Assembly (NCBI RefSeq): GCF_008831285.2
Contig: NC_045145.1
Coordinates: 14,710,040-14,774,039, forward strand
DNA from: Nymphaea colorata
Taxonomy: Eukaryota; Streptophyta; Magnoliopsida; Nymphaeales; Nymphaeaceae
Reading direction: 5' to 3'
DNA: 64,000 nucleotides
Of the stretch, positions 24,861 through 37,723 are shown piece by piece. The number at the start of each line of letters is the position of its first letter. Position 1 is the first letter of the stretch. Below the pieces are notes generated by a model, which made no database searches, was not told the DNA's origin, and was given only the letters and a program-made list of their open reading frames with translations. The position numbers and the translations under genes are program-made.

Positions 24861-26658
24861 TCAATGGAACCCAATGGGGGCCGGGGCTTCTTTTAGTTCC
24901 CTCCCTTGATAACGCAAATCCTGCCATAGACAAAAACACGAATGAGATTCATTCTTGAAACATAGGTCTTTTCTTGAGCAACGCAAGACTCGATCGTGCC
25001 TGCTAGCAATTAAAGTATCACAGCCGGGGCCTTCTAGGCAAACGAAGCAGCTGTGACTTAAAACTGATTCATCTCGTCACCGACTCGAACACGTAATTTA
25101 TGAGAGAGCTTGATTGGTTGGTCGATAGGATTTAGGACTCAGATACACACAGCAGAAAACATCACCCAACTAAGCAGTCCGATCCAATTTTCTTTCTCAG
25201 ACTAAATGGCTCTGAATTTGGGTTCATGATCGGACAAGGCCAAGACAATGATTGGTTGGTGGGATAATTGAAAGCCAGTGACGGGATCCGCACGGCCGGC
25301 ACGGTTGATTGCCATCTCATCACAGCCAAATCTCGAGCACATCATATGGTTAAACTGTTCTAATATCTCCACTGTCCACATGTCACGCATCAGAGGGAGG
25401 AGATGTTAGAGCACTTTAACAATGTCATTTGGCACTTTGTAACGCTGAGTCATAGGGCGATAGCAATACGAGCAGAGAGGTAAAGAACTCACAGAGGCAA
25501 AGTGATTGACATCACGATGGTGGGCTTCGTCTGCTCTGATCACAAGCACCACATCCTTGAGCCGGGCATCCTTCGGCAGTCTCCAGTAGTCTATAGCAAT
25601 GGCAGGCGCGGGAACATTGGGAATAGCCCCACTATCTAAGTCCTTCAAGAATTCTGTATAAGAATGGATGGCTTCTTCCTCAAGGTAGCCCACGACTCTG
25701 TGCGCAAGCTTCGGAGATAGCAGGTAGAGAACGAAATAGACATTGAAGAAGACGCCCTGAACGGCCAGAACCAGCAGTCTTTCGTACCATTTCGGCTCCA
25801 CAATCTCCACCATCGTCATGAGGTGCATCCTCTCGTTCTCTGCTTCTTCAAGAAGCGCCTTGATCCAGCCACCGCTGTACTCAAACCTTCTCAGTGACTG
25901 CAAATGCAGAAGCATGCCTCCCACCATGCCCGGCACGGCTGCAACTGTCTCTAGCATCATTGCACGGCAGCCATATCTTCTCTGCAGCACCATTTTGAAC
26001 AACGAGACCTCAGTCTACGGCTGACCCATTGAGTTATATTGAAAACTAATTAACATGTGGAAATAGCACGAGAGAGACGACATCTTAAACATTAGAGATG
26101 AAGAATGGATGACATTTAGCATCTCAAAGCCTCTTGGCCATGCCACCAGCAGCAAGCACCGACATTTTTTTTCCCTTCATCCATTGATACCAAAATTACG
26201 ACAATATGGTCAAGATACTCGGATCTTCCTCCGACAGAGATGCTCCTTGAAAATACCATTACCAATCCCTTTTCTCCTCTCTCCAAGAGGAACTCTGAAT
26301 CAATAGTTCAAAATAATTGGCGAAGTTATTATAATTATTTTTACGATCAAGATTTAGTGCGATATGCATTAACGATTAAACCATTAAATATCGGGCTCTT
26401 CCTAGAAGCGTGTATGAGAGCGTCAGCAGGTGTAGATCAGGCAAAAATATATGTTGCACTTTTCAGAACAGACCCCATTGCCCTGTTAGACTTGTGCTGA
26501 AATGTTTCACCTGATCTCACGTCTCAGCCCATGAAGCCATTGCCCAGTGTAGACCCTAATACAAGACGAAACGGAAAGGGATTGAAATTGGCTGTAGCAA
26601 TTTTCCTTCTTTCTCAAAATCACTAGTTTCTCTACTTCCTCCCCACCCAATATGTATA

Positions 26659-26700
<42 letters not shown>

Positions 26701-29700
26701 CGATGCTGAGAAAAGCGGAGGTTTCGGAAAATTCTTACACTGAAAAGGTCTTCCACTTTTTCCATAGATTAACCCCTTCAAAATGAGTTACCTAGTTTTG
26801 AAAGCGTCTCTGTGTACGCACTGGTACATTTTAGTGTTTGTAAAATTTCTTCGTGACATCACCCGAAATGGTTTATATTTTATATGTTCAGTCTGGAGCA
26901 TACAACTAGGCCGAAGACTAAAAATTGCACTCGTAAAAAAAACAAAAAAGGTGAATGGAAAACCCTTTCTGGCCAAGGGAAGGGGAAAGTAGCTTCTGGA
27001 TGTGCCCCTACCAGTTTATATGGGCACCTTTGGGTGGGTAGAACACTCGGAGTATGTTTGAGTCACTTGAACCATGCCAGTGGTAGCCATAACGGAACCC
27101 AAATAACAGAACGCGTTTCCTCCTTTGTTCATTAAGGCAATGCATTTTATATATCCCCTGCCATTCCGTCGAATTGGCGGAACCCCTTACCCCTGTTGCT
27201 TCTTGCCAATCATACTCTCAGTAAATATTTTTCTCAGAAACGTTATTTGTAACTCCCAAAATAGGCTTTGCTAAATGTGGGCCTTTTAAGTAATAGAAGC
27301 ATAAGCTTACTAATTTATAGGCAAATGATAATCTAGACCTGATCATGACCATGTCAAATTCAAAGTAGTCCAATACTATTTTTCATGTTGCACTTATCAT
27401 ATAAAATTAGTCTGTTTCTGGTATATCGGCAAAATATTTTGCAAAACACTGGACCCACACCAACTAGGCGTGCAGCTCGTGGGAGACGCACCGTCCACCC
27501 AAAAGACGAACCCTTGCCCTAACCATCATTCCAAGAGAGTATTTCCAGAATATCTTTTGTCTTTGGTATACAATGAATCATTGATGGATATTTACGCATC
27601 ACAGTCACCACATTTAAATGGTGATTGCAATCGTTACTTTAGGATCCATTTTAAATTTCTCAAGATATTTTCGGTTGCAAATCACTATCACAACACGTTC
27701 TCTGTCGTTACGTAACTTTTTACCCTAAACGTTGGCTGGCTCTTAGCCATAAGTGTGGGACGACCCCCTGCCCCTGGTAACCTGATGATGCTAGAAACAT
27801 GTTTACTACAAAACGTTTTAACATCTGTCCACCTTAATAGTCGTTTAATGTCCATATACCATTGGCGTTCATCCAACGACATAAAAAGGGTTGAAGCGTG
27901 TCAAGTTGAAGACCAAGTCCCATGACTATATGTCCTTCGCATTTTGGTCTTCCTAGATTGGTTAGGCAAGCTTAGTCGGATTTCCTTCTAAAGGTTGCTT
28001 GCTGTTCAAGAAAAAATCATTTTCACAAATATCAATTGTAAAGCTTTTCTCACGTATAATACGACAGATAATATGATATAAAATAGATCATACGATATAA
28101 AGTTGTTTTTCTCTAGAAATCTTGATAAATGTTTAAAATGTAAAAAAAATCATAAAAATAACGTGAAAACTATAAAAATAAAAATTTGGTAACAGAAAAA
28201 TGTAAAAAACTTGTAAAAATGAAAAAAGAAAAAAAAATGAAAATGTGAAAATGAAAATTTTTATATTTTTCATTTTAGCGTTTATTTCGAAAAAAGCATT
28301 TTTTCCTTTTTCCTGTTTTAAATGTTTTTTAATACGCTTGTTCCAAATGAAGATGTTTTCTGTGACACTAGAAAAAACATCAGTAGCATGGGTTAGTTGG
28401 AAAAAACTAAAAGGCCAGAAGCTCAATATCCAATATAAATAAATAGATTTGAGAACTTTCTCAATCGACTGTTTGATTGCTGACTTTTTGTTCATTAAGC
28501 CCTAGGCTAGTTATTTCCTTGCTTTGAAGACCTACCCAGAAAAAAAGCTCCTAAATTTAAACAAGTTCTTTACTTGGAAGTAGAATACTCTTATGAGACA
28601 CTAGTGTCTCCCTATTCGCTTTTATTATAAAAAGACTTATGGCTATCTATGAAAGACCAGCGCTGCTGGCTGATCAATTCATCACGCATCACAGGACTTG
28701 GATCGTACCAGTTTCCCACCTACTCATTAATGACTGCCCCTAAGAACTCTGCTGCGCCTTCAGACTCAGATTCACAACCCTGTGAAGATTGAGGCACCAC
28801 CAAAATTTTGACTTTGATCTGTCCTCTACAGAAACCCTTTTCATCTGATTGTCAGTACACAGTACCGATGAGAGTACACCAAACTCAAGTAGAGGCAACT
28901 GAGAAACTTGAAAGTACAAATCCTATTGAGGAGAGTACATGGCACCACCGTTGCTTTCTATCAAATCACTCCTTGTGGTTCAGGGAGGGTAAGGTTGTTC
29001 GTTAGTATGGGAAAAAATATTTTTTAAAATATTATTCGATTAATATATGGGATGAAGCTCATTTTGAGCCATCCCAACTCTTCGTTTCGCCGCCCAGAAC
29101 TTGTCCCTTTTTCTCTGTAGGCAAGCAGAGATCATGCAATGGAGCAAGACGGTGGCTGGCTATTGCCATGCCAGGTGAACCAAATTATTATATGGAGATG
29201 CGATCCACACGTGGATTTTCCTACTAGTAAGAAGGCAAAGAAAGGTCTTGCTTGGCGAGGCTTCGGTTCTAACATTAAACGAGCAAGTTAATAATGCGGC
29301 AGAAATTAACGAAGAGAAACTTTCAGATTTACTTGCAAGAAAAAATTAAAATAAAAAATCTACCTGGAAGAAGATATCAGTTGGAACGCGGAGAAATTTA
29401 ACCGTCCGATAAGCAACTTTGTCCAAGAACGTCTTAGGCACATGATGCTTCGTGAGATCGATCGAGAGATCGGCGGTATACGTATCCGAAGGCTGTAAAT
29501 CATTCGAGAGAGAGAGGGAGACAAACAGAGTCTCAGGCGATAGGGAATTGCATAAACAAATGGAAAATTGGAGGGAAAGAATGCGAGGGAAAATCATGGA
29601 GCAGAAAAATTATCAAACCCGGAAGCAATTCCAAGGCCAAACAGTCCCGTCCTCCTTAGTGATCTTAGACGGCCTTATCCCCCAGTAACTCGACACGACC

Positions 29701-29981
29701 GCGCCGGTGTCCGGCCGGGACCCGACCTCCCGGTTCACGGTCTCGGCGATTGATGTCTCCTTCTCGGCCGCATCCGCATCCGCATCCGCCTTCGCCAGCT
29801 CCGGCGCCGCGGAACCGAAGGAGCGTTCCCATGCATCGACGCCAAGGATAGAGCGGCGACCGATCGTCCCGGAACGGCGTACAATCACCTGAGAAGAAAA
29901 GGCGGTGGAGAAGCAGAGGGCGGAGCTACGGCCGTGGCGGAGGATTTGAAGCACCAGAGACGTCGTGAGCCTGGAATTCAT
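24861..29981 (-). CDS. AOX1: Alternative oxidase, right tandem copy, intact (AOX1D-like)
   Basis: Four exons: 29981-29619 (363 nt), 29492-29364 (129), 25981-25493 (489) and 24920-24861 (60), the canonical AOX lengths, giving 346 residues. It oxidises ubiquinol with O2 on the matrix side of the inner mitochondrial membrane, bypassing complexes III and IV. Diiron ligands are present: E175 (LETVAAVPG), E214 and H217 (ENERMH), E265 (LEEEA), E316 and H319 (ADEAHHRD). Regulatory Cys-I is present (WNCF, C119); the Cys-II position is Leu191 ([10 protein letters not shown]), as in AOX1D types. The normally conserved Trp after Cys-I (PWETY) is Ser here (PSDTY). The first 30 or so residues are basic and Ser-rich without acids, fitting a mitochondrial presequence. 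Intron 2 is 3.4 kb, against 0.8 kb in the left copy. I see no clear promoter element upstream of 29,981. Confidence 0.93.
25982..29363. other. Expanded AOX intron 2, no gene seen inside
   Basis: This 3.4-kb intron is about four times longer than in the sister copy. It contains a TA microsatellite (26,651-26,700) and a highly A/T-skewed stretch (28,060-28,440) with near-palindromic AAAATG/CATTTT runs. The open frames found in it match nothing known to me. It probably grew by insertion of non-coding repeats that I cannot delimit. Confidence 0.4.
26651..26700. repeat. TA microsatellite
   Basis: About 50 bp of nearly pure TA dinucleotides, interrupted by TATG near the left end, inside AOX intron 2. 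Confidence 0.9.
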
Positions 29982-31827
29982 GTTCCAAGGAATAGCTTTT
30001 CACTGGGGACAGTAGAGTTAGGGTTTTCCGAGATGGGGAAATAGGCGGGAGCGGTCGGAAAGAATGGAGATTCTTTTGTGAGGGTAGATATCAACGGCGG
30101 TTCTGCGTAAGAAAGAAAGAGAAGGATGAAGTAAAAGACAGACAGGCGCTTCCCAATTAATGGGACACGGGATTACGTGGATGATTGTCCAAAGTAGCTC
30201 CATTCTTTTGGTCAATTGCAGATAATAGCCCCTTTGATTTCGTTACTTGGAAAACCCTCAGCTTGCTGTTTCGTTTAGTCAATGAGTCTATTATTGATAG
30301 CTTTGGATTTAGATTTCAACAAACCATGGATGCCAATATTGGATCTCAAAACCATGGATGGCTGCAGAGCACAATCAGGCAGTTCATGGATACTAGCCAG
30401 GGCAAGATCCAAGATCTGGCCTGCAGTTGCTTATGTAAGCATGCTAAGCGTTTTTTTAGATTTAAATCAGATATCCGATCAAAAAAAAATCGGAAGACAT
30501 GGAAAGAAATTGGATTAAATTTGAATTTAAAAAATGACATCCGAATTCGAATTCGGACATCGGATAGAATTCTGATTAGACTTATTTCTAAACGAATATC
30601 CTAGATGTAATATGCTCCTGGCTCCTATATTATGGAAATTGGGGAAATTCTGATTTAGATTTGAATATGAATATAAATTGGATTTTGAATATGAATCTGG
30701 ATATGATTTTTTTTTTATTTGTATTTGAATCCAAATTCGAATTTGAATATGTAAATAATGAGTATGATTAAAAGTATATCCAATCAATTGACAACCTGAG
30801 TTATGGGAAATTAATAAATTTACCATGTAAAATTTACAAAAAAATTCACTTGACCTTCCCTCCAAGTTTGATTAATTGCCTATTGCTGGTAAAAGGAATT
30901 TGCTTCACCCCTCCAAATGTATTTTACAGTGCGAAGGGCACCTTCTCCGCCCTCCAATCCAAGGCAAGCATCTCTTCGCTTTGATGCAAACACCGAACAG
31001 TTGCCCACTGCAATCTTTGTTCCAAAATCATCCAAAACAAAAGAAAGCATATGCCTTCTTTTTGGAAAAGTGTTTTCCTTATCATGCTGCATGGTGTCAT
31101 GTAATGGTGCTCGGATTGTTGTGGTCGTCGCCATCCTCATCAATAAAAACATATCGTATAACGGGCTTATCATCCCACACTACTTGATCACCAGTGTCCT
31201 AGATAATTTATCTTCCACTCAATTCTTTTTCTCGTTGAGGTTCGTATGGGCTAGCATATATTCGCGGGGGACATGGAATTTTGCAACCGATCATCAAAGT
31301 GGGGGGTCCAATCCACAACCCAAAATGTAATCGGAGCTGGATGGATTTCATTCATTCCCCTACCTTCTAAAATTTCCCTTCCCTACACCACAGCCATATG
31401 ATTCTTTGCCAAGAATAACAACATTGAAATGTATGGTCATAAAACATATGCATGTTTCAAGAATACCCTTATTAGTTTTGTTGTGAGAAACATGGCGTCC
31501 AATATATTTGAAACATACTAAGGTTTCATAACATGTTTTTGAAATATGAATTAAAAGAAACATGGTTGTTAATTTTTTAAGTGGGATCACGATACTTTAG
31601 TTTGACTCACGTACTATAACCCTCTCATGTCCCAACTTTCAGAGGGAATTGGGGGACTTCTAATTTTTTTTCAAGGGATGGATTGTTAACCTCCTTCATT
31701 TTTGAACGAAAATAAGCATCAATCAAAATGTTCGTAAAAAGGAAGAGAAAAAGTATTTTACAAACTGATTCCGGCCTTCTCAAATTGTGGATGGTGAAGA
31801 CAAATGTTCTCTCTCCATTTCTTTTTG

Positions 31828-31828
<1 letters not shown>

Positions 31829-31859
<31 letters not shown>
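31829..31859. repeat. TA microsatellite
   Basis: About 15 TA units in intergenic DNA. Confidence 0.9.
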
Positions 31860-31863
<4 letters not shown>

Positions 31864-34085
31864 ATCGTTTGAATGGGATGGCATCCGAAGAAAGGCACCT
31901 GTACCATAGCCCACAACTTGTCGGATAATTCCGTCCTCTGGCCAAAAAAGATACCAAGTGCAAACGTGGCAAAATTGATACCATGGGCACAATCAGTTCT
32001 TTCTTGTGCGCTAACTCTGGTTACATTGCTTTCCACCTCGTCTTTTTTGAATTTTTAGCAGCTGATCAACTGAACCATAAAGAAAGCAGGGTTTGCTGAG
32101 CAAAAATATTAATGTTACATATATACAAATTGCTCTCTCTGTTTATGGAAGCATGACTATCTTTTGCAATTTACAAATGCTGGCTTTGTATGAGAAAATA
32201 AGGGATACTTTCACAAGTAATATGAAGAAAGGCAGGTTCTTGTAAATTCCAAAACGTTGTTGCTGAGCAAAAAGCTTTAAGTTTTCATTCCTTCATCAAG
32301 CTTCTGTTCGAGTGTCTCCTTCGGAAACCAGGCAAAAGTTTGGACTCCATGAAAAGTTTAGGCTGAACTGGATTGCTCCATACTTGCAGTTGCAACGAAA
32401 GCATACGAACCATGATGCTGACACACTAAATTTATGTAATCTCACCGTCCCATAACATGTTACATTATTCTTCTTAAAAATGTATTCCTTCTTCCAAAGT
32501 GTTCGAAAGAAAACTTACATCAAAAACTCTTCTAGAAAACTCTTACTCTTTGGAGTATCAGTAAAAGCTTTTGATTGTGCCTCCTTCGGCTCGATCGAGT
32601 TGTAAACTCATATGACGAATTACTTTGTGACTGCCCGCATTAGAGCAAAAGCCTGCCCTGCTCTGCCTTTCTCTTTTTCCTGTTTGGCTTGGACGTGTTT
32701 GCACTGCCATTTTGAATTCAATCTTCTTTTACAAAGCACCCATCTAGCCCATACGGGCTTTCCATGCATTTTCTTTAAAGTAATACCCTCATGGCTTCAA
32801 GCTTTTGGCTTGTTTCGGGGTTTATGTAAACCTTTTAGTATTTCATTCAACTTGTATGTCATACCTGTTATCATTTACAGTTCAAAAGAGTAACACAATA
32901 AATAAAATGATACCAAAAACATAAAAATAGGTCCATGATGAATGAGAAACTAAGGTTCTCCTCTTTCGTCCTACCCCTATGGTAAAGGGTTCTATCAGCT
33001 TATGCTGGAAATGATGTTCGCCAAAACTTCCACTCCTTTGAGAGGAAAAAAAAAAAACACTTAAGAACATATGCAAGTCATATAAATAAAAGGAGCTTCA
33101 AAGAAACCCAACGAATGGATGGAGCTAAACTAGATATCAAGTTTGAATTAGGAAGGTTCTTTCAATTTTGTAGTCCTTATCGTAGTTTCCTACACGCACA
33201 AGCCACAGGTTTTATAACCAACAAATGAAATGGTTTATTTTATTTTTTTTGTCTGCAATAATTTCAAGGCAAGGCGGGCTTGACAAACTTTTATAAGTTA
33301 TGTGAGCACCATGAATTTTGGGGTGGTTTCCGTATCGTATCCGAGGTTGTATTTGATAGTTTCGGATTTTAAATTCAATGTTGCATAAAATGGTGTGTTT
33401 TGAGAGGTCAATAGGATGCCTTTCAACAGTTAAAAACCATGAATTTCAGGCCGGATTTGAAAGGATCCAGTCTTAGATTTAAGATCTTAAAAATCTCAGA
33501 TCACCCTAGATCGGTGAAACAACGGTTTTAACAGCAATACTCTCTAGTAAGGAATACAGAACATTGTCAGTCCCACAGTTTCACACCATCCATATAGACC
33601 ATCGAGTTAATTCAAGCTAATGATAAAACTCGAGGATTCATAGATTCATTGTCAAATATTCTGCTCACGAGCCATTTTCATCTTTTCGCGGAAGAAGAAG
33701 AGTACACTACTTTTACGCTGCTCATGGATCATGGCTAGCTCGTTTGTATTGGCGTTATTCTTTAGGCAAAATGAAAGTTAGGAAATGTTGCGTGCCTCGA
33801 TTTATCGTAAGATTTCCGCAAAGATCTACGACTCGGTTCCTGGGAAAGTTACAATCATCAGCGTGCTTCATTGAGTCCGCAATTTTACTTTGGAAAATGC
33901 TGATCAAAGCGCAACTTTAGAACAAACATGTATTAGTATTTCCCACTTCCTAAGAATGATAAAGAAGTAAAAACACTTGGGAAGTAAATAAAAACAGTTT
34001 TGAAAGCAGCTTTTCCTCAAGCCACAAAAAAATTACGATATCAAGAATTTACCAAAGGCCAAGTTTCTTCAACCCGCTTATGGGA

Positions 34086-34089
<4 letters not shown>

Positions 34090-34116
<27 letters not shown>
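34090..34116. repeat. Poly-T run
   Basis: Twenty-seven consecutive T about 470 bp upstream of the carrier start codon. It could be the poly-A tail of a minus-oriented retroposed sequence, but no retroelement body is recognisable next to it. Confidence 0.8.
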
Positions 34117-34584
34117 ACGCAAGCGATGGGCGCATATGAACCAAAAAGGGCAAGAACGGGCTTCTGAGATATCGTAGAACTCCCTAAAGTTCAAGCCTGA
34201 TTCAGCACCAGCCATAAATACTTTAAACCTTCCCTTTCATATCATTCGCTCATGCATTCCGTCTTCCCAATCAAGAAGATCCCAAAATTTGGTGAAATGT
34301 ACGCTTCTGCAATTTGCGTTTTGTTCCCAATGGCCATTTGCGGATCAAAAGATTGAGCAGAAACAACAAATCAATCGATGGAAAGAAAGGGAAGAACGAA
34401 GCCACTTGCCGAATCTCATCAGCGTGGCATCGCAACGCCCCAAAGATTCTCATTCTCCCTTCCTCCTCACTCTTTTTTCCTCGCCAGATAGCCGATGGAC
34501 GGAGCATTTTAACCATCGCCCATCTCCTCCCGCCGCTTTCCTTCGTTGCAACCTCTCCCCGTTTCGGAATTTCCCGTTCTCAAC

Positions 34585-37444
34585 ATGATGCTGGGATCGA
34601 GGAGTGGAGATGTATCTGACAATGGGGAATTGGGTAGTCTTCTTCTCGGAAGATTGTTTCTGGAGCCGTCTGTTTCTGTCTCTCCAGCATTCTATGCCTC
34701 CGTTATGAGCAGGCGAGGCGATTCTGTGGGGTTCGACCATTGCCTAAAACCTGTGGTCTCCTTGTGCTTCTCGGTGGATTCGAGGCGTGGAAGGAGGGGA
34801 ACAGGAAAGACGTTGTTTCTTTCCGTTGGTCTTTCGGTTAAGGAGTCGAGGGAGAGCTTGGAGCAGAAGACTGAAGTGCGTGACTCCCACGTGGGGCTCG
34901 GTGTGATAGAGAGGAAGGAGGAGGAGGAGCGGAGACTGCAGCTTAAGGGCTCTGGTGCGGTTAATACGACGAAGCATCTATGGGCGGGAGCAGTGGCTGC
35001 CATGGTTTCTAGGTGGGTCTCCGATACTAGCTTTACCAAAGATTACTTTTGAGTTTGGTTTTGTTTGGAGTTCTTGATTTGTATTTGCGGTGGTGGTTAT
35101 TGATATCTTCTTTGGCGATGACCAACCGCTCCCTTTTTTCTATCTTGGCGGTTGCTCGGGTTCTTTCTCCCATATGTGCCGGTTGCCATTATTTTCTGAA
35201 TTCTGTTCTTGCAGTTTTTTAACTATTGAAACAAAAAAATGTATCAAAAGGATAGAAAAATATAATAATTATATGCAGAAGTATGTCTCATCAATTATTG
35301 ACATCATTTCTATTTGTTCTTCAGTGTTCTTCCAGTTTCTCGTGAATATGCTAATGTAGTCTGCACTTTGATTAGTAGGCCTGCCTTCTTTCTCTGTTTT
35401 ATAGACAAGGCTGGTGGTGGTTGTTTATGAACCCAAAAAAGAATCACCATTCCAGTACACTCATAGATCTGTAGAGGAAGTTGGCTTCTGAGTGAAGGAT
35501 TGCTTTGTCATTAGTTGTCATCATACTGTGCAGGAGAATTCCTTCCAAAGTTTTACTCTAGAAAGTTAAGAGATTGGTGGAAGGGTGCCTGGTTGGTTTA
35601 TTATGTTCTTTTGCAGGCATTCCTTTTACCTTCTTCTTCTGCCGCAAGAATAGACTCAACCTCATGCAGCAGGCTCCTTGTGGAATAGGAAACTGTCATT
35701 TATTTAACCTAAAATTTTCAGCTGTACCCTGTTAATTTTTTTTCTTCTATTTGCTTTAGTTTTTATTCAAAATTACCATTAATAGTTAACATAAAAAATT
35801 GTTTTCTTTCTTTTGTACTGTCTGAGCTTTTTTATGTGTTTGACATTGACATCTTTTCACTTGCTTTAAAATGCAGAACGTTTGTAGCTCCACTTGAGAG
35901 ATTGAAGCTCGAGTACATTGTTCGTGGTGAGAAGAAGAATCTTTTTGAACTTATTAAAGCAATTGCAGTATCTCAGGGTTTGAAGGGATTTTGGAAGGGC
36001 AACTTTGTTAACATTCTTCGCACAGCGCCATTTAAGGCAGTCAATTTTTATGCATATGATACTTACAGAAAGCAGCTTATGAAATTGACCCGCCATGAAG
36101 AAATAACGAACTTTGAGAGGTTTGTAGCTGGTGCAGCTGCGGGGATCACTGCAACTATACTTTGCATACCCATGGATACAGTAAGCACCCTGATATGTTA
36201 GCCAATAGTAAATCTTGAGGTGATGCTGTTGCCATTATCATGTTACCTAGTTCCCTTTAAACCTATATATGGTGAATGAGTGTTCATATGCTTCTGCTGG
36301 CTGTGATGCCAATGATTTTTGAATGAGTTTTGGTTTTAATCATGGAAGTTTGTCCCTCTGTTGGGTGAAAGCCTTCCAACTTACAAGTTGATGACTTTGG
36401 TGTATCATTTCCTCTTTGCTTATGTATAATGGTACCGGTGATTAAGTGAGAACCTTGAAGAGTGTCGGCTTGGGTGATCTCTGATAAGACTGAGACATAT
36501 GGAAGTTGTTGTTTACACACACCCAATAATACCTTTTTTGATCGTATGACAAAGGCATTTGTTAGGAAACTATCCAGTGGAAGCTTCAGATTTTACATTC
36601 TCCAAGTTTGTTTTCCTTTTTTATTTTTGGAGAGTGTTTTCTTTGGGGCAATCTCTCTCTGAGGTCTATTGAACCAAATTTTCCTTTTCGGTGGAAGACT
36701 ATCCAAGTGATGTAAATAGAAGTTGCTTATTTTTTTCCCATGCAATTTCACCCCACTTCATCACTGATACCCATTTCATAAGTCGCACGACTTTTCTTTT
36801 TGTTGAGGAGAAAAATTTCTGCTAATTGGTCATATTCATAGATGAAATCCTGAAGATACAAACTCAAAGAGTTTACGTATTAGTTTTCTTGCCATGTTTC
36901 ATGAACGTGGTACTTTTTTTTTATATTTCTGGTTCTTAATTTATGCAGATTCGGACAAAGTTGGTCGCTCCAGGTGGTGAAGCACTAGGTGGTGTGATCG
37001 GTGCATTTTGTTACATGGTCCAGACTGAAGGATTTTTTTCACTGTATAAAGGCCTAGCACCATCCATTTTAAGCATGGCGCCTTCTGGTGCAGTTTTTTA
37101 TGGTGTCTATGACATACTAAAATCTGCTTATCTGCACTCGCCTAAAGGGAAGAAAAGGCTTATGCAGATGAAGCAGCAAGATGGACATGAAGTCAGTGCT
37201 TTGGACCAGCTTGAGTTGGGACCATTGCGGACTCTTTTGCATGGAGCCATTGCTGGTGCATGTGCTGAGGCTGCAACCTATCCTTTTGAGGTAGTGCGGA
37301 GACAGCTTCAAATGCAAGCCCAGGCAACAAAAATGAGTGCAGTGGCTACTTGCATCAAAATTGTTGAGAAAGGTGGCATTCCAGCACTTTATGCAGGTTT
37401 AGTTCCAAGCTTGCTGCAGGTACCTGAAATTTTAGTTTACTTTG

Positions 37445-37490
<46 letters not shown>

Positions 37491-37723
37491 TAGTTAAAAA
37501 AAGGTGCTTATTTCTTTTTATTTACGAGGAATTTATTTCTACAGGTGATACTAAAGCTTTCCAGTACATCCCCAATTATGAACTTATAGACTTGAATTTG
37601 TATGTTCCATCTATTCCTGATCTTTTCCATGTTTTCCTTTTACTCCATTTTCAGGTTTTACCTTCTGCTGCAATCAGTTATTTTGTTTATGAATTCATGA
37701 AGATAGTCCTCAAAGTAGAGTAA
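34585..37723 (+). CDS. BTL3: Mitochondrial carrier family protein, probable adenine nucleotide transporter BTL3 type
   Basis: Four exons (34585-35012, 35877-36180, 36949-37419, 37655-37723) with GT-AG borders and consistent phases encode 423 residues. Three carrier repeats carry the Px[DE]xx[KR] signature: PLERLK after AGAVAAMVSRTFVA, PMDTIR after ATILCI, and PFEVVR after ACAEAATY. Each is preceded by a hydrophobic helix and followed by a G-rich loop such as GFWKGN, SLYKGLAP and ALYAGLVPS. A long polar N-terminal extension of about 130 residues precedes repeat 1, as in plant Brittle1-like (BTL) carriers; the block from NTTKHLWAGAVA to the end is BTL3-like. The family exchanges nucleotides or cofactors across the inner mitochondrial membrane (some Brittle1 members act in plastids); substrate and location are inferred. 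The first ATG in frame is at 34,585, with a second immediately after. The gene appears intact. Confidence 0.92.
37445..37488. repeat. TA microsatellite in carrier intron 3
   Basis: About 22 TA units starting some 25 bp after the donor site that ends exon 3. Its length is likely to vary between individuals. Confidence 0.9.

Larger units (their letters stand above)
30220..34200. other. Gene-free AT-rich DNA between AOX and the mitochondrial carrier
   Basis: No open frame here resembles a known protein. It includes a stretch of degenerate ATTTGAATATGAAT/GAATTCGAAT words (30,430-30,770), a TA microsatellite (31,829-31,859) and a 27-bp T run (34,090-34,116). The 137-codon plus-strand open frame at 30,917-31,330 lacks recognisable domains and codon coherence, so I do not call it a gene. 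Confidence 0.4.

Noticed and set aside
30917..31330. 137-codon plus-strand open frame
   Set aside because: No domain, no promoter, no splice context, and an opposing open frame overlaps it.
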